From contig NZ_JOCA01000013.1 of assembly GCF_000718785.1 (NCBI RefSeq), positions 62,001 to 126,000 of the forward strand: DNA of 64,000 bases, given 5' to 3'. The number at the start of each line of letters is the position of its first letter. Position 1 is the first letter of the stretch. The notes below the pieces were generated by a model that made no database searches, was not told the DNA's origin, and saw only the letters and a program-made list of their open reading frames with translations. The stretch is from Streptomyces sp. NRRL WC-3626 (GTDB taxonomy: Bacteria; Actinomycetota; Actinomycetes; Streptomycetales; Streptomycetaceae). Positions 17,108 through 26,049 of this stretch are shown piece by piece. The position numbers were made by a program, and so were the translations under genes.

Positions 17108-18154
17108 ATGACGGAGCAGAAGGTGCGCTGGGGCGTCCTGGCGACCGGCGGGATCGCCGCGACGTTCACCGCGGATCTGGTGGACATGCCGGACGCGGAG
17201 GTCGTCGCGGTGGCGTCGCGGTCCGCGGAGCCGGCGAAGGCGTTCGCCGAACGGTTCGGGATACCGCGCGCGTACGGCGACTGGGAGTCGCTGGCGTACG
17301 ACGACGGGATCGACGTCGTCTACGTCGCCACCCCGCACTCGGCGCACCGGGCGGCGGCCGGGCTGATGCTGGAGGGCGGGCGGCACGTGCTGTGCGAGAA
17401 GCCCTTCACGCTGAACGCGCGGGAGGCGGCGGAGCTGGTCGCGCTGGCGCGGGGCAATGGGCGCTTCCTGATGGAGGCCATGTGGATGTACTGCCACCCC
17501 ATGGTGCGGCGGCTGAAGGCGCTGGTCGACGACGGCGCGATCGGCGAGGTGCGGCATGTGCGGGCGGACTTCGGGCTGGAGGGTCCGTTCCCGGCGTCGC
17601 ACCGGCTGCGGGACCCGGCGCTGGGCGGGGGCGCGCTGCTGGACCTGGGCGTGTATCCGGTGTCGTTCACACAGCTGCTGCTCGGGGAGCCGTCGGACAT
17701 CGCGGCGCGAGCAGTGCTCTCGGAGGAGAGCGTCGATCTCCAGACGGGTGCGGTGCTCTCCTGGGAGAGCGGTGCTCTCGCTTCGGTGCACTGCTCCATC
17801 GTGGGCGGTACGGCGACCGCCGCCTCGATCACCGGCTCGCGGGGCCGTATCGACGTCCCGGACGGCTTCTTCTTCCCCGACCGCTTCGTCCTGCACCGGA
17901 CCGGCCGCGACCCCGAGGAGTTCACGGCCGACCCCGCGCACGGCCCCCGCGCCAGCCTCAAGCACGAGGCCGCCGAGGTGATGCGGGCCCTGCGCGCCGG
18001 TGAGACGGAGTCCCCGCTGGTCCCCCTCGACGGCACCCTCGCCGTGATGCGGACGCTCGACGCGATCCGGGACCGCGTCGGCGTCCGCTACCCGGGCGAG
18101 CGGGCGGACACCCCCGGCACCCCGGAGGTCGCCCCGGAGGTCACGCCGGCTTGA
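17108..18154 (+). CDS. Gfo/Idh/MocA family oxidoreductase
   Basis: 348 residues. An N-terminal Rossmann domain (VRWGVLATGGIAATFTADL) binds NAD(P). The family motif CEKP follows (HVLCEKPFTLN near residue 97), then the catalytic-region GGGALLDLGVYPVS near residue 175 and the C-terminal beta-sheet domain. Members oxidise or reduce sugars, inositols and related polyols. A CebR-like box lies just upstream, hinting at control by a carbohydrate signal. The 3' end overlaps the convergent phoD gene by 14 bases. Confidence 0.9.
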   Translation: MTEQKVRWGVLATGGIAATFTADLVDMPDAEVVAVASRSAEPAKAFAERFGIPRAYGDWESLAYDDGIDVVYVATPHSAHRAAAGLMLEGGRHVLCEKPFTLNAREAAELVALARGNGRFLMEAMWMYCHPMVRRLKALVDDGAIGEVRHVRADFGLEGPFPASHRLRDPALGGGALLDLGVYPVSFTQLLLGEPSDIAARAVLSEESVDLQTGAVLSWESGALASVHCSIVGGTATAASITGSRGRIDVPDGFFFPDRFVLHRTGRDPEEFTADPAHGPRASLKHEAAEVMRALRAGETESPLVPLDGTLAVMRTLDAIRDRVGVRYPGERADTPGTPEVAPEVTPA

Positions 18155-19781
18155 GCCCCGGCTCCCCCGCCTCCGTGACGAAGGAGGCGGCGGTCGTGAG
18201 CGGCGCGCCCTGCGTGGTCACGTGGGACACCGTCTTGAAGTCGGTGCGCGCCAGCTCACGGCCGAGCGACACCGTCGCGTAGCCGCGCAGCCCGTTGTAG
18301 AACCGCATGTGCGGGTTGGCGGCCGTGAGGGTGTTCCAGTTGGCGGGCTTGGCGGAGCCGTTGCCGCCGCTGGTGATGGAGGACGTGACGATCTCCGTGC
18401 CCACGGTCCGGGAGTCCGGGTCGGAGAAGTCGCGCTTGACGTCGAAGCCGTAGTGCACGTGCACGTCGCCGGTGAGGATCATCAGGTTGTCGACACCGGC
18501 GGCCTGCGCGCCGGCCAGTACCCGCTCGCGGGAGGCCGGGTAGCCGTCCCAGGAGTCCATGGAGACCTTGGACGGCGGGGTGGTCGTGTCGTGCCGCTGC
18601 GAGAAGGTGACCTGCTGGGGTACGACGTTCCACACGGCGTCCGACCGGTGCCAGCCGTTGATCAGCCAGCGTTCCTGGGCGTCGCCGGTGAGGGTGCGCG
18701 ACGGGTCCTCGGACTGCGGGCCGGGGTACTGCCAGCCGTCGCCGTAGGCCTGGTCGGAGCGGTACTGGCGGGTGTCGAGCACGTCGAACTGGGCGAGCCG
18801 GCCCCAGTGCAGGCGGCGGTAAAGCCTGAGGTCGGGGCCGTCGGGGAGCTGGGGCCGGCGCAGCGGCATGTTCTCCCAGTAGGCACGGTAGGCGGCGGCC
18901 CGGCGCAGCAGGAACTCCTCCGGCGGGACGCTGTTCTCCGGGGTGTCGTCGGAGTAGTTGTTCTCGGTCTCGTGGTCGTCCCAGGTGACGACGAAGGGGT
19001 GCGCGGCGTGCGCGGCCAGCAGGTCGGGGTCGGACTTGTAGAGGGCGTACCGCAGGCGGTAGTCCTCGAGCGTCACCGTCTCCCGCTTGAACAGGTCGGG
19101 CAGGGTGCCGGCGGGGTAGGCGCGGGAGCCCGCGACGTCGTTGACGGCGTACTCGTAGAGGTAGTCGCCGAGGTGGAAGACGACGTCCAGGTCCTCGTCG
19201 GCGAGGTGCCGGTACGCGGTGTAGTAGCCCTGGTCGTAGCGCTGGCAGGAGACGACACCGAAGGTGAGTGCGGCGGCCCTGTCGCGGTCGGCGGGCGCGG
19301 TACGGGTACGGCCGACGGGGCTGACGAAGCGGCCGGCGCGGAACCGGTAGTAGTAGACGTGGCCGGGCGCGAGGTGGGGGACCTCGACGTGCACGGTGTG
19401 GTGGAACTCGGGGTGGGCGGTGGCCTTGCCCCGTTTGACGATCCGGCGGAACCGTTCGTCGAGGGCGAGTTCCCATGCGACGGTGACGCGTTTCGCGGGC
19501 AGCCCGCTGTCGGCCTGGTACGGGACGGGGGCCAGGCGCGTCCACAGCAGGACGGAGTCGGCGTGCGGGTCGCCGGAGGCGACGCCGAGGGTGAAGGGGT
19601 CGTCGGCGATCCGCGCGGCGTCGAGTTCGGCGGCGGCCGCGGTGCCCGTGCCGGGCAGGTCGACGGCGAAGGCGAGCGCGGCGGCGGCACCGGTGACGGT
19701 CACGAAGCGGCGGCGCCCGATGTGCCGGGCGGCCGCGCGCAGTTCGGGGGCGTGCTCTGACTGACGGAACTCGGAAGTCAT
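18141..19781 (-). CDS. phoD: PhoD alkaline phosphatase/phosphodiesterase, Tat-exported
   Basis: 546 residues from ATG at 19781, preceded by GGGGAGGA. A twin-arginine signal ([19 protein letters not shown]) is followed by a PhoD N-terminal domain and a metallophosphatase domain with [23 protein letters not shown] and [14 protein letters not shown], which supply the metal ligands. The enzyme releases phosphate from phosphodiesters or teichoic acid outside the cell. PhoD genes are usually under PhoP control, but I do not see clear GTTCACC-type Pho box repeats in the 134 bases before the divergent SDR gene. Confidence 0.92.
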   Translation of the reverse strand: MTSEFRQSEHAPELRAAARHIGRRRFVTVTGAAAALAFAVDLPGTGTAAAAELDAARIADDPFTLGVASGDPHADSVLLWTRLAPVPYQADSGLPAKRVTVAWELALDERFRRIVKRGKATAHPEFHHTVHVEVPHLAPGHVYYYRFRAGRFVSPVGRTRTAPADRDRAAALTFGVVSCQRYDQGYYTAYRHLADEDLDVVFHLGDYLYEYAVNDVAGSRAYPAGTLPDLFKRETVTLEDYRLRYALYKSDPDLLAAHAAHPFVVTWDDHETENNYSDDTPENSVPPEEFLLRRAAAYRAYWENMPLRRPQLPDGPDLRLYRRLHWGRLAQFDVLDTRQYRSDQAYGDGWQYPGPQSEDPSRTLTGDAQERWLINGWHRSDAVWNVVPQQVTFSQRHDTTTPPSKVSMDSWDGYPASRERVLAGAQAAGVDNLMILTGDVHVHYGFDVKRDFSDPDSRTVGTEIVTSSITSGGNGSAKPANWNTLTAANPHMRFYNGLRGYATVSLGRELARTDFKTVSHVTTQGAPLTTAASFVTEAGEPGLKPA

Positions 19782-19915
19782 CCGATCCTCCCCTGACGTA
19801 TGGACACGGGAGGAATTGCAGTGCCCGGGAACGACCAACCATTGACGCGTACACAGCATCGAAGCGACGCCCACATGAGATCCGGGTGCCGTCCCCTCCC
19901 GTACGCTGCGGGCCC

Positions 19916-20743
19916 ATGAATGCCGAGCGAACGGACGGACGGACGAGGATCGCGGTGATCACCGGGGCGGGCTCCGGTGTAGGACGCGCGGTGACGCGGG
20001 AACTGCTGCGCGCGGGCTGGTCGGTGGCGCTGGCGGGGCGGCGCGCGGAGACGCTGGAGGAGACGGCGGCGCCGGCCGCGTGGGAGGCGGAAGGGACGGC
20101 CGCGCGGGAGGCCGGCGGGGTGAACGCGGGCGCGCCCCGCGGTGAGGCGCTCGTCGTGCCGACGGACGTGTCACGACCCCGCGACGTCGACGCGCTGTTC
20201 GCCGCCACCGTCGGCCGCTTCGGGCGGGTCGACCTGCTGTTCAACAACGCGGGGACGTTCGGCCCCGGCGGGGTGCCGGTGGAGGAACTGCCCTACGAGG
20301 CCTGGCGGCACGTGGTGGACACCAACCTCAACGGGGCGTTCCTCTGCGCGCAGGCGGCGTACCGGCTGATGAAGGAGCAGGACCCTCAAGGCGGCCGGAT
20401 CATCAACAACGGCTCGGTCTCCGCGCACACCCCGCGTCCCCTCTCGGTCGCCTACACGGCGACCAAGCACGCGCTGACCGGCCTCACCAAGTCGCTCTCC
20501 CTGGACGGACGCCCGTACCGGATCGCGGTGGGCCAGATCGACATCGGCAACGCGGCGACCGACATGACGCGGCGGATGGGCACGGGCGCCCTCCAGGCGA
20601 ACGGGGAGACCGCCCCGGAACCGGTGATGGACGTCGCGGACGTGGCCCGCACCGTCCGGCACATGGCGGAGCTGCCGCTGGAGGCGAACATGCAGTTCGC
20701 GACCGTACTGGCGACCGCGATGCCGTACATCGGCCGGGGCTGA
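19916..20743 (+). CDS. Short-chain dehydrogenase/reductase
   Basis: 275 residues from ATG at 19916. The cofactor loop is [11 protein letters not shown] near residue 15, NNAG follows in [12 protein letters not shown], the catalytic serine is in [10 protein letters not shown], and the Tyr/Lys pair is [10 protein letters not shown] (YxxxK). An unusual Ala/Glu-rich insertion of about 25 residues ([19 protein letters not shown]) lies after the second helix. The substrate is not predictable. It is transcribed divergently from phoD. Confidence 0.9.
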   Translation: MNAERTDGRTRIAVITGAGSGVGRAVTRELLRAGWSVALAGRRAETLEETAAPAAWEAEGTAAREAGGVNAGAPRGEALVVPTDVSRPRDVDALFAATVGRFGRVDLLFNNAGTFGPGGVPVEELPYEAWRHVVDTNLNGAFLCAQAAYRLMKEQDPQGGRIINNGSVSAHTPRPLSVAYTATKHALTGLTKSLSLDGRPYRIAVGQIDIGNAATDMTRRMGTGALQANGETAPEPVMDVADVARTVRHMAELPLEANMQFATVLATAMPYIGRG

Positions 20744-20885
20744 GCAGGACCACCATCCGAGCCTGCACAAACGGAATGTGAACGTCCGCACCATTGCGGC
20801 CGGTAGTAGGCCTATGCTCAAATCTTCCACACCAAAGCTTCACAGTTGGAGCGGGCGGCTTCCGCAGGCCATCTCCAGGGGGGAG

Positions 20886-20967
20886 GCGGCAGCCGTTCCA
20901 CCACACCGGGTGGGGGTGGACCCGCGCGGGACCGCGGGTACACACCGGTGGGTGGAACGGCTGCCGC
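20886..20967. repeat. Large perfect inverted repeat upstream of the MazG-like gene
   Basis: GCGGCAGCCGTTCCACC at 20886-20902 and its exact reverse complement at 20951-20967 flank a 48-base GC-rich spacer. As RNA this would form a 17-bp stem whose right arm ends 52 bases before the MazG-like start codon. The rest of the 20744-21018 gap contains no credible gene. Confidence 0.7.
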
Positions 20968-21018
20968 ACCGACACGGGCCGCCGCGACTGTCAGTGCCGT
21001 GTGCCAGGGTCGTACGTC

Positions 21019-21360
21019 ATGAGCGACGAGCACCCGTCCACCGATCCGTGGGACTCCATCGAGGGCCTGTACGAGTGGCTGGACGCGAACCGTCCGGTCG
21101 ACGGCCGGGAGGGCCTGCTGCTGCGGATCCTCAAGCTGTCCGAGGAGGTCGGCGAGGTCGCCGAGGCCGTGATCGGGGTGACCGGCCAGAACCCGCGCAA
21201 GGGCACCACGCACACCTGGGACGACGTCCGGTCGGAGCTGTGCGACGTGGCGGTCACCGCGCTGATGGCGCTGCGCACCCTCACCCCCGACGCCCGCGAG
21301 GTCTTCGCCGAGCACCTGGCGAAGGTCGGCCGCCGTGCCGGCACCACGCCGCGGCCCTGA
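21019..21360 (+). CDS. MazG-like nucleotide pyrophosphohydrolase
   Basis: 113 residues from ATG at 21019. The all-alpha NTP-PPase pattern is present: LKLSEEVGEVAEAVIG supplies the EExxE magnesium motif, and RSELCDVAVTALMAL supplies the ExxD partner. These proteins hydrolyse noncanonical or excess nucleoside triphosphates. The gene is preceded by the large inverted repeat and followed after 47 bases by a thioesterase-like gene. Confidence 0.88.
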   Translation: MSDEHPSTDPWDSIEGLYEWLDANRPVDGREGLLLRILKLSEEVGEVAEAVIGVTGQNPRKGTTHTWDDVRSELCDVAVTALMALRTLTPDAREVFAEHLAKVGRRAGTTPRP

Positions 21361-21407
21361 ATGTAGTGTGCACGTGATTGCCGCGACGCCGAAGGAGTGA
21401 CGTCCCC

Positions 21408-22208
21408 ATGTCCACCGCCACCCCCCGGGGCAGCTACTTCGAGCGTATCGACGACCACCGCTACAAGCCGACCCCTCACGCGGGCGGCGCCTGGGACCCG
21501 GACGAGCAGCACTTCAGCCCGCTGGGCGGCCTGATCGCGCACGCCATCGACCGCCACCGGCCCGCCGCGCCGGACGAGAGCGGCCTGCTCCTCTCCCGGA
21601 TCAGCTACGACATCCTCGGCCGGCTCGCCCTCGACGAGTGCGAGATACAGGTCGAGACGGTCCGCCCCGGCCGCACCATCGAGCTCGTGGAAGCGGTCGT
21701 ACGGATCGCGGGCCGCCCGGTCGTACGGGCCCGCGCCTGGCTCCTCGCCGCCCTGGACACCACCGGGGTCGCGGGCGGGGCCGGGGACCGCCTCCCCCGC
21801 CCCGAGTCGCTCGACCCGTGGCCGATGGACGACCTGTGGCCCGGCGGCTACATCGCCGACCTGGACGTCCGCCCGGTCGGCGCTCCGCGGCCCGGCCGTA
21901 CGACGGCCTGGATCTCGACGCCGCTCGCCCTGGTCGCCGGTGAGACCGCCGGCCCGCTCGCCTCGTACCTGGCCCTCGTCGACACCGCGAACGGCATCGC
22001 CGTACGGCAGCCGCCCACGGAGTGGATGTTCCCCAACGTCGACCTGACCGTCCACCTCCACCGCCGGCCGCGCGGCACCTGGACCGGCCTGGACACCACG
22101 GTCGTCTTCGGCCCCACGGGCCAGGGCCTCACCAGCACGGTCCTCCATGACGTGGACGGCCCCGTCGGCCGGGCCGAACAGATCCTCACGGTGCGCCCGA
22201 TGAGCTGA
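21408..22208 (+). CDS. Thioesterase family (hotdog-fold) protein
   Basis: 266 residues from ATG at 21408, with GAAGGAG upstream. Two hotdog-like halves are visible: SYFERIDDHRYKPTPHAGGAW at the N-terminus with the HFSPLGGLIAHAI helix, and PPTEWMFPNVDLTVHLHRRP in the second half, the pattern of TesB-like acyl-CoA thioesterases. It probably hydrolyses an acyl-CoA. No acyl-chain context is present nearby. Confidence 0.8.
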   Translation: MSTATPRGSYFERIDDHRYKPTPHAGGAWDPDEQHFSPLGGLIAHAIDRHRPAAPDESGLLLSRISYDILGRLALDECEIQVETVRPGRTIELVEAVVRIAGRPVVRARAWLLAALDTTGVAGGAGDRLPRPESLDPWPMDDLWPGGYIADLDVRPVGAPRPGRTTAWISTPLALVAGETAGPLASYLALVDTANGIAVRQPPTEWMFPNVDLTVHLHRRPRGTWTGLDTTVVFGPTGQGLTSTVLHDVDGPVGRAEQILTVRPMS

Positions 22209-22289
22209 TCGGCCCAGTGGCCGCGCCCCCCGACATGCCGCGACTTAGCGTAAGGGTCAATCACCGTACGCAATCGCAGGAGGTGGGAC

Positions 22290-23006
22290 ATGGGGCACAT
22301 ACGCCGCCGGGGCCTGGCTCTGGCCATGGTCAGCGGCCTGGCAGCCGGCTCGATGTTCATGGGAACGGGTCCGGCAGCGGCCGCGGAGAGCACGGACCGG
22401 CCGCATCACGTCGCCGAGGAAGCGCCGAGCCACGAGACCCGCACCGTGGTGCGCGGCACCACCTTGTGGGAGATCGCCGACGAGCGGTACGGCGACGGCA
22501 TGAAGTGGTGGGCCGTCTTCGCGGCCAACGCCAAGGCGATCGAGAAGTCCGCGCGGGCCCACGGGCTCAAGGGCAGCGACCTCGGCCACTGGATCTACCC
22601 CGGTGAGGAACTGGCGGTCCCCGCACCGGAGATGGTGGAGGCCCATGAGAAGTCCTTCCGCGAGGCCCTCGACCATGTCCTGACCCGGCACCCGCGACTA
22701 CGCGCGGGCACGACGGCGTTCTGCCCCGGCCTACGGGCCCCCGAAGACCTCGGCGCCTGCGTCATGAGCCTGCTGGATCAGGCCCCTCAACTCCTCGAGC
22801 AGGCACCCGGGTTGCTGAACCAGGCTCCCCGGCTCCTGGAGGGCGCCGACTTCCTCCAGGAGATCCCCGTCGCCATGATCACGGCAGTGCTGGAACCCCT
22901 CGTCACCTGCGTGACGGAGGAGGAGAACCCGGTGGACTGCCTGAGCGAAGCACTGACCGAGGCGCTGCCGCAAGCACCGGCCGAGGCGCTCCCCGGCACC
23001 CCCTGA
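22290..23006 (+). CDS. Secreted LysM-like cell-wall protein
   Basis: 238 residues, ATG at 22290 with a strong GGAGGTGGG site. Signal peptide residues 1-32 end in GPAAAAES. A LysM-like peptidoglycan-binding module follows (TRTVVRGTTLWEIADERYGDG, then WIYPGEELAVPAP; residues 50-110). The C-terminus has four internal near-repeats of the LLDQAPQLLEQAPGLLNQAP type and four cysteines that could form two disulfides. No catalytic domain is visible, so it is probably a structural wall protein. It converges on the response regulator gene across a strong shared terminator. Confidence 0.8.
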   Translation: MGHIRRRGLALAMVSGLAAGSMFMGTGPAAAAESTDRPHHVAEEAPSHETRTVVRGTTLWEIADERYGDGMKWWAVFAANAKAIEKSARAHGLKGSDLGHWIYPGEELAVPAPEMVEAHEKSFREALDHVLTRHPRLRAGTTAFCPGLRAPEDLGACVMSLLDQAPQLLEQAPGLLNQAPRLLEGADFLQEIPVAMITAVLEPLVTCVTEEENPVDCLSEALTEALPQAPAEALPGTP

Positions 23007-23018
23007 CCCGCACCGGCC

Positions 23019-23060
23019 GGGCGGTGGGGGCGGGGCTCCGACGGGACGCCCCCACCGCCC
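23019..23060. terminator. Bidirectional terminator hairpin
   Basis: A perfect 14-bp stem (23019-23032 with 23047-23060, containing GGCGGTGGGGGCG) around a 14-base loop lies between the stops of two convergent genes, 12 bases after the LysM gene and 13 bases beyond the regulator stop. Confidence 0.8.
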
Positions 23061-23073
23061 CGCCGCCCGCGCG

Positions 23074-23718
23074 TCAGGACTCCAGATACCGCAGCACCGC
23101 CAGGATCCGCCGGTTGTAGCCGGTGGTGTGCGGCAGCCGGAACTTCTCGAAGATCGCGTTGAGGTTCTTCTCCACCGTGCTCAGCGAGATGTGCAGCTTC
23201 TCCGAGATCGCCGCGTTGGTGTACCCCTGCGCCAGCGTCTCCAGCACGCTGCGCTCGCGCGGGGTCAGCCGGGCCAGCGGGTCGCTGTGCGTCGTACGGA
23301 TCACCAACTGCCGTACGACCTCGGGGTCGATGGCCGCGCCGCCCGCGTGGATGCGTTCCAGCGCGTCGAGGAACTCCTCCACCTGGGCTACCCGGTCCTT
23401 GAGGAGATAGCCGACCCGTTCCGCGTTCGACGTCAGCAGCTGGGCCGCGTAGTTGCGTTCCATATGCTGGGAGAGAACCAACACCCCTACGCCGGGCCAT
23501 CGTTCACGGATCTCCAGCGCGGCCCGCAGCCCCTCGTCCGTGTGGGTGGGCGGCATCCGGATGTCGGCCACGACCAGGTCCGGCGGCCGCGCCTCGACCT
23601 CCCGCAGCAGGGCGGCGCCGTCCCCCACCGCGGCGACGACGTCGTGTCCCTCCTCGACGAGCAGCCGCACCAGCCCCTCCCGCAGCAGGGTCGAGTCCTC
23701 GGCCAGCATTACGCGCAC
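23074..23718 (-). CDS. NarL/LuxR family response regulator
   Basis: 214 residues. Receiver domain: acidic pair in MLAEDST, phospho-acceptor aspartate in LVVADIRMPP near residue 49, conserved lysine in YLLKDRV near residue 104. The C-terminal LuxR-type helix-turn-helix is LTPRERSVLETLAQGYTNAA followed by ISEKLHISLSTVEKNLN (residues 152-195). It overlaps the histidine kinase gene by ten bases, so the two form one two-component system. Target genes are not indicated. Confidence 0.95.
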   Translation of the reverse strand: MRVMLAEDSTLLREGLVRLLVEEGHDVVAAVGDGAALLREVEARPPDLVVADIRMPPTHTDEGLRAALEIRERWPGVGVLVLSQHMERNYAAQLLTSNAERVGYLLKDRVAQVEEFLDALERIHAGGAAIDPEVVRQLVIRTTHSDPLARLTPRERSVLETLAQGYTNAAISEKLHISLSTVEKNLNAIFEKFRLPHTTGYNRRILAVLRYLES

Positions 23719-24953
23719 GGCAGCTCCGCGGTGATCGTGGTGGGCCCCCCGGAGGGGCTGTGGACGTGCAGTCTGCCGTCCAGGGCGCCGACGCGGCCGA
23801 GCAGCCCGGTCAGCCCGCCGCCCTCCGGCCGCGCGCCGCCGACGCCGTCGTCCTCGACGCGGACAACCAGGACGGGCCCGTACGACCGGACGCTGACCCG
23901 GATCTCCGTGGCGGACGCGTGCTTGACGGCGTTGGTCACCGCCTCCGACACCACGAAGTACGCGGCGGTCTCCACGGAGGGGGGCAGCGGCCCGGTGAGC
24001 GCGACGTCGGTCCGTACGGGGAGGGAGCTGCGCTCGGACACCCCGGCCAGCGCCTCCTCGAGGCCCAGGTTGTCCAGCGCCGCGGGATACACCCGCCAGG
24101 CCACCTCACGCAGTTCGGTCAGGACGTCCTGCGACTCCTTGTGGGCCTGTTCCAGCAGGCTGCGCGCCTGTTCGGGCGTCCGGCCGCCGCGCCGGACCCG
24201 TCCGAGGAGCATGGCCAGCGCCACCAGCCGCTGCTGCACGCCGTCGTGCAGGTCCCGTTCGATGCGCCGGCGCTCGGCGTCGACGGCCTGGAGCACCGCC
24301 GCCCGGCTGCTGGCTAGTTCGGCGATGCGCCGCCGCATCAGCTCGTGCTCCGAGGGGCCGAAGCACGCGCGGGCCAGCCGCGCGTCGAGCGCCTCCAGCG
24401 AGAACAGCCCCTGTACGTCGAGGAAGAGCAGCACCCCGCCGAGCACGATCTGCGCGGGCAGTTCCTCCCAGTGGAGGGTGCCCCGCACCAGGCTCGCGAC
24501 GAGCAGTCCCGCGAGGACCGCGCCGAAGGCGAGCAGCCCGACCACGAACGCGGTGAGCAGTCCGGCGTACGTACGGGCGGCGAGGTAGCGCAGCACGCGC
24601 CGGCCGGACGGGGGCTCGGGCGGGCCGGGGAAGCGGTCGTGGAAGAAGACGGACCGGCGCCGGCGTTCGACCTCCGTGAGCCGGCGGGCGCCGGCGGTCA
24701 GGACGGCGAGGGCGCGGCGCCGGGTGCGCGGCCACAGCAGCAGCGGTCCGAGGAGGGCGCCGACGACGGCGAAGTACAGCAGTCCGAGCGGCGCGGTGAG
24801 GCAGCCGAGGAGCACGCCGGCGGCCCGCCGGGGCAGCGTGGGGAGGGGCTGGGCGGTCGTCTCCGGCTGCTCCCCGTGCACGGTCGCCGACCCTAGCCGG
24901 GCGGCGCAGCCGGGGCAAGATCGTTCCGCCTGGGCGGCCGGGAGGCCGTTCAT
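23709..24953 (-). CDS. Sensor histidine kinase, NarL-partner type
   Basis: About 414 residues from ATG at 24953, the point where ATGA overlaps the DedA stop. The N-terminus has a CPGCAARLG pair of cysteines, then two hydrophobic hairpins giving about four membrane segments (LLGCLTAPLGLLYFAVVGAL; TAFVVGLLAFGAVLAGLLVA). The dimerisation/phospho-acceptor motif is RRRIERDLHDGVQQRLVALA near residue 240, and the HATPase domain has EAVTNAVKHA, VEDDGVGG and GGGLTGLLGRV. The sensed signal is unknown; the kinase is coupled to the response regulator downstream and DedA upstream. Confidence 0.93.
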   Translation of the reverse strand: MNGLPAAQAERSCPGCAARLGSATVHGEQPETTAQPLPTLPRRAAGVLLGCLTAPLGLLYFAVVGALLGPLLLWPRTRRRALAVLTAGARRLTEVERRRRSVFFHDRFPGPPEPPSGRRVLRYLAARTYAGLLTAFVVGLLAFGAVLAGLLVASLVRGTLHWEELPAQIVLGGVLLFLDVQGLFSLEALDARLARACFGPSEHELMRRRIAELASSRAAVLQAVDAERRRIERDLHDGVQQRLVALAMLLGRVRRGGRTPEQARSLLEQAHKESQDVLTELREVAWRVYPAALDNLGLEEALAGVSERSSLPVRTDVALTGPLPPSVETAAYFVVSEAVTNAVKHASATEIRVSVRSYGPVLVVRVEDDGVGGARPEGGGLTGLLGRVGALDGRLHVHSPSGGPTTITAELPCA

Positions 24954-25612
24954 GACGTACGGCGGTGGCGGGCGTCGCCGCGGGAACGCAGCCGTACGAC
25001 GACGTAGCAGGCCAGCGCGGCGGCCACCGCGACCAGGACGCCCTTGCTGAGCACCCCCACATAGCCCTCGACCATGTCCCACCGCTCCCCCAGCCAGTAG
25101 CCGGACAGCACGAGCACGGAGTTCCACATCAGGCTGCCCGCGGCGGTCAGGGTGAGGAAGACCGGCAGCGGCATGCGCTCGAGACCGGCCGGTACGGAGA
25201 TCAGACTGCGGAAGATCGGCACCATACGGCCGAGGAGGACGGCCTTCGTCCCGTGCCGGGCGAACCATTCCTCCGTCCGCACCAGGTCGGACGCCTTGAC
25301 CAGCGGCAGTCGCGCCCAGAGGGCGTGCATGCGCTCGCGGCCGAACAGCGCGCCGATCCCGTACAGGGCGGTGGCGCCGGCCACGGAGCCGAGCGTGGTC
25401 CAGAACAGGGCGGAGAAGAGGCTGATGACGCCCTGCCCGGCGGCGAACCCGGTCAGCGGCAGGATGATCTCGCTGGGCAGCGGCGGGAAGAGGTTTTCCA
25501 GGGCGACGGCGAGCCCGGCGCCGGGTGCGCCCATGGCGTCCACGAGGTCGGCCGCCCACCCCGCGATTCCGTCCGCGGGTTCCTGGGGCAGGGCCAGGGT
25601 GAGGTGGTCCAT
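24950..25612 (-). CDS. DedA family (SNARE-associated) membrane protein
   Basis: 220 residues. The family motif ENLFPPLPSEIILPLTGFAAG lies in residues 39-60 and the conserved FARHGTKAVLLGRMVPIFRS near residue 120, with four or more membrane segments. DedA proteins are membrane transporters or scramblases affecting lipid recycling and membrane potential. The gene heads a coupled unit with the two-component system, which suggests the sensor responds to an envelope condition (inference). Confidence 0.92.
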   Translation of the reverse strand: MDHLTLALPQEPADGIAGWAADLVDAMGAPGAGLAVALENLFPPLPSEIILPLTGFAAGQGVISLFSALFWTTLGSVAGATALYGIGALFGRERMHALWARLPLVKASDLVRTEEWFARHGTKAVLLGRMVPIFRSLISVPAGLERMPLPVFLTLTAAGSLMWNSVLVLSGYWLGERWDMVEGYVGVLSKGVLVAVAAALACYVVVRLRSRGDARHRRTS

Positions 25613-25836
25613 GTCGGGGTCTCCCGGTGGGAAGGGGATACGAAGCGCTCGCCGCGCACAGGGCGCCGCGATCTGCCCACCACGCTAGAAACCACAGCTC
25701 AGGGACGGTATGCGGGTTAACTTCGAAGGAATACGGTTTCCCGCACCCTGGGCTGTACGGGTTACCGGCGCGCGTGCGGCGGCGATCCGGCGGCGATGCC
25801 GCGGTCGTGCCGCGACACGGCTCCGGACGTGGCGGA

Positions 25837-25864
25837 GCCCGGGAGTCGTATCCAGCTCCCGGGC
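25837..25864 (-). terminator. Terminator hairpin after the Y-RNA-like locus
   Basis: GCCCGGGAG pairs perfectly with CTCCCGGGC around a ten-base loop. It lies about 42 bases beyond the closing stem of RNA unit B in the minus-strand direction and separates it from the DedA gene. Confidence 0.6.
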
Positions 25865-25906
25865 CCCTGGGGATGCCACCCATTTGCGCACGCCGGTGGC
25901 GTTTAA

Positions 25907-26014
25907 GAGGACGGATCAGTCATGAAGCCGTCGTGTTCTTCCTTTGAACTACCGCACCAGGTGAGAGGTGCAGACGAGATTCGAACTCGCATCCGATGGC
26001 GTGTGTCCGTCCCC
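25907..26014 (-). ncRNA. Y-RNA-like RNA, unit B (permuted tRNA-like module on a closing stem)
   Basis: Read on the minus strand, GGGGACGGA (26014-26006) pairs with TCCGTCCTC (25915-25907) as a nine-pair closing stem including one G-U pair. Inside, past an internal loop, GCCATCG pairs with CGACGGC (one mismatch) in the place of an anticodon stem. Then come, in permuted order, a T-arm (GCGAG, loop TTCGAAT, CTCGT), the acceptor 3' strand CTGCACC, an eight-base connecting loop, the acceptor 5' strand GGTGCGG (seven pairs), TA, and a D-arm (GTTC, loop AAAGGAA, GAAC). Known bacterial Y RNAs of the YrlA class have this capped-acceptor tRNA mimicry on a Ro60-binding stem. The match is by structure only. 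Confidence 0.72.
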
Positions 26015-26049
26015 GGTCGATCCGGCGATCGGCGGCGAATGCTGAGACT

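Noticed and set aside
19782..19915. Pho box for phoD
   Set aside because: No GTTCACC-like direct repeats were found between phoD and the divergent SDR gene on either strand.
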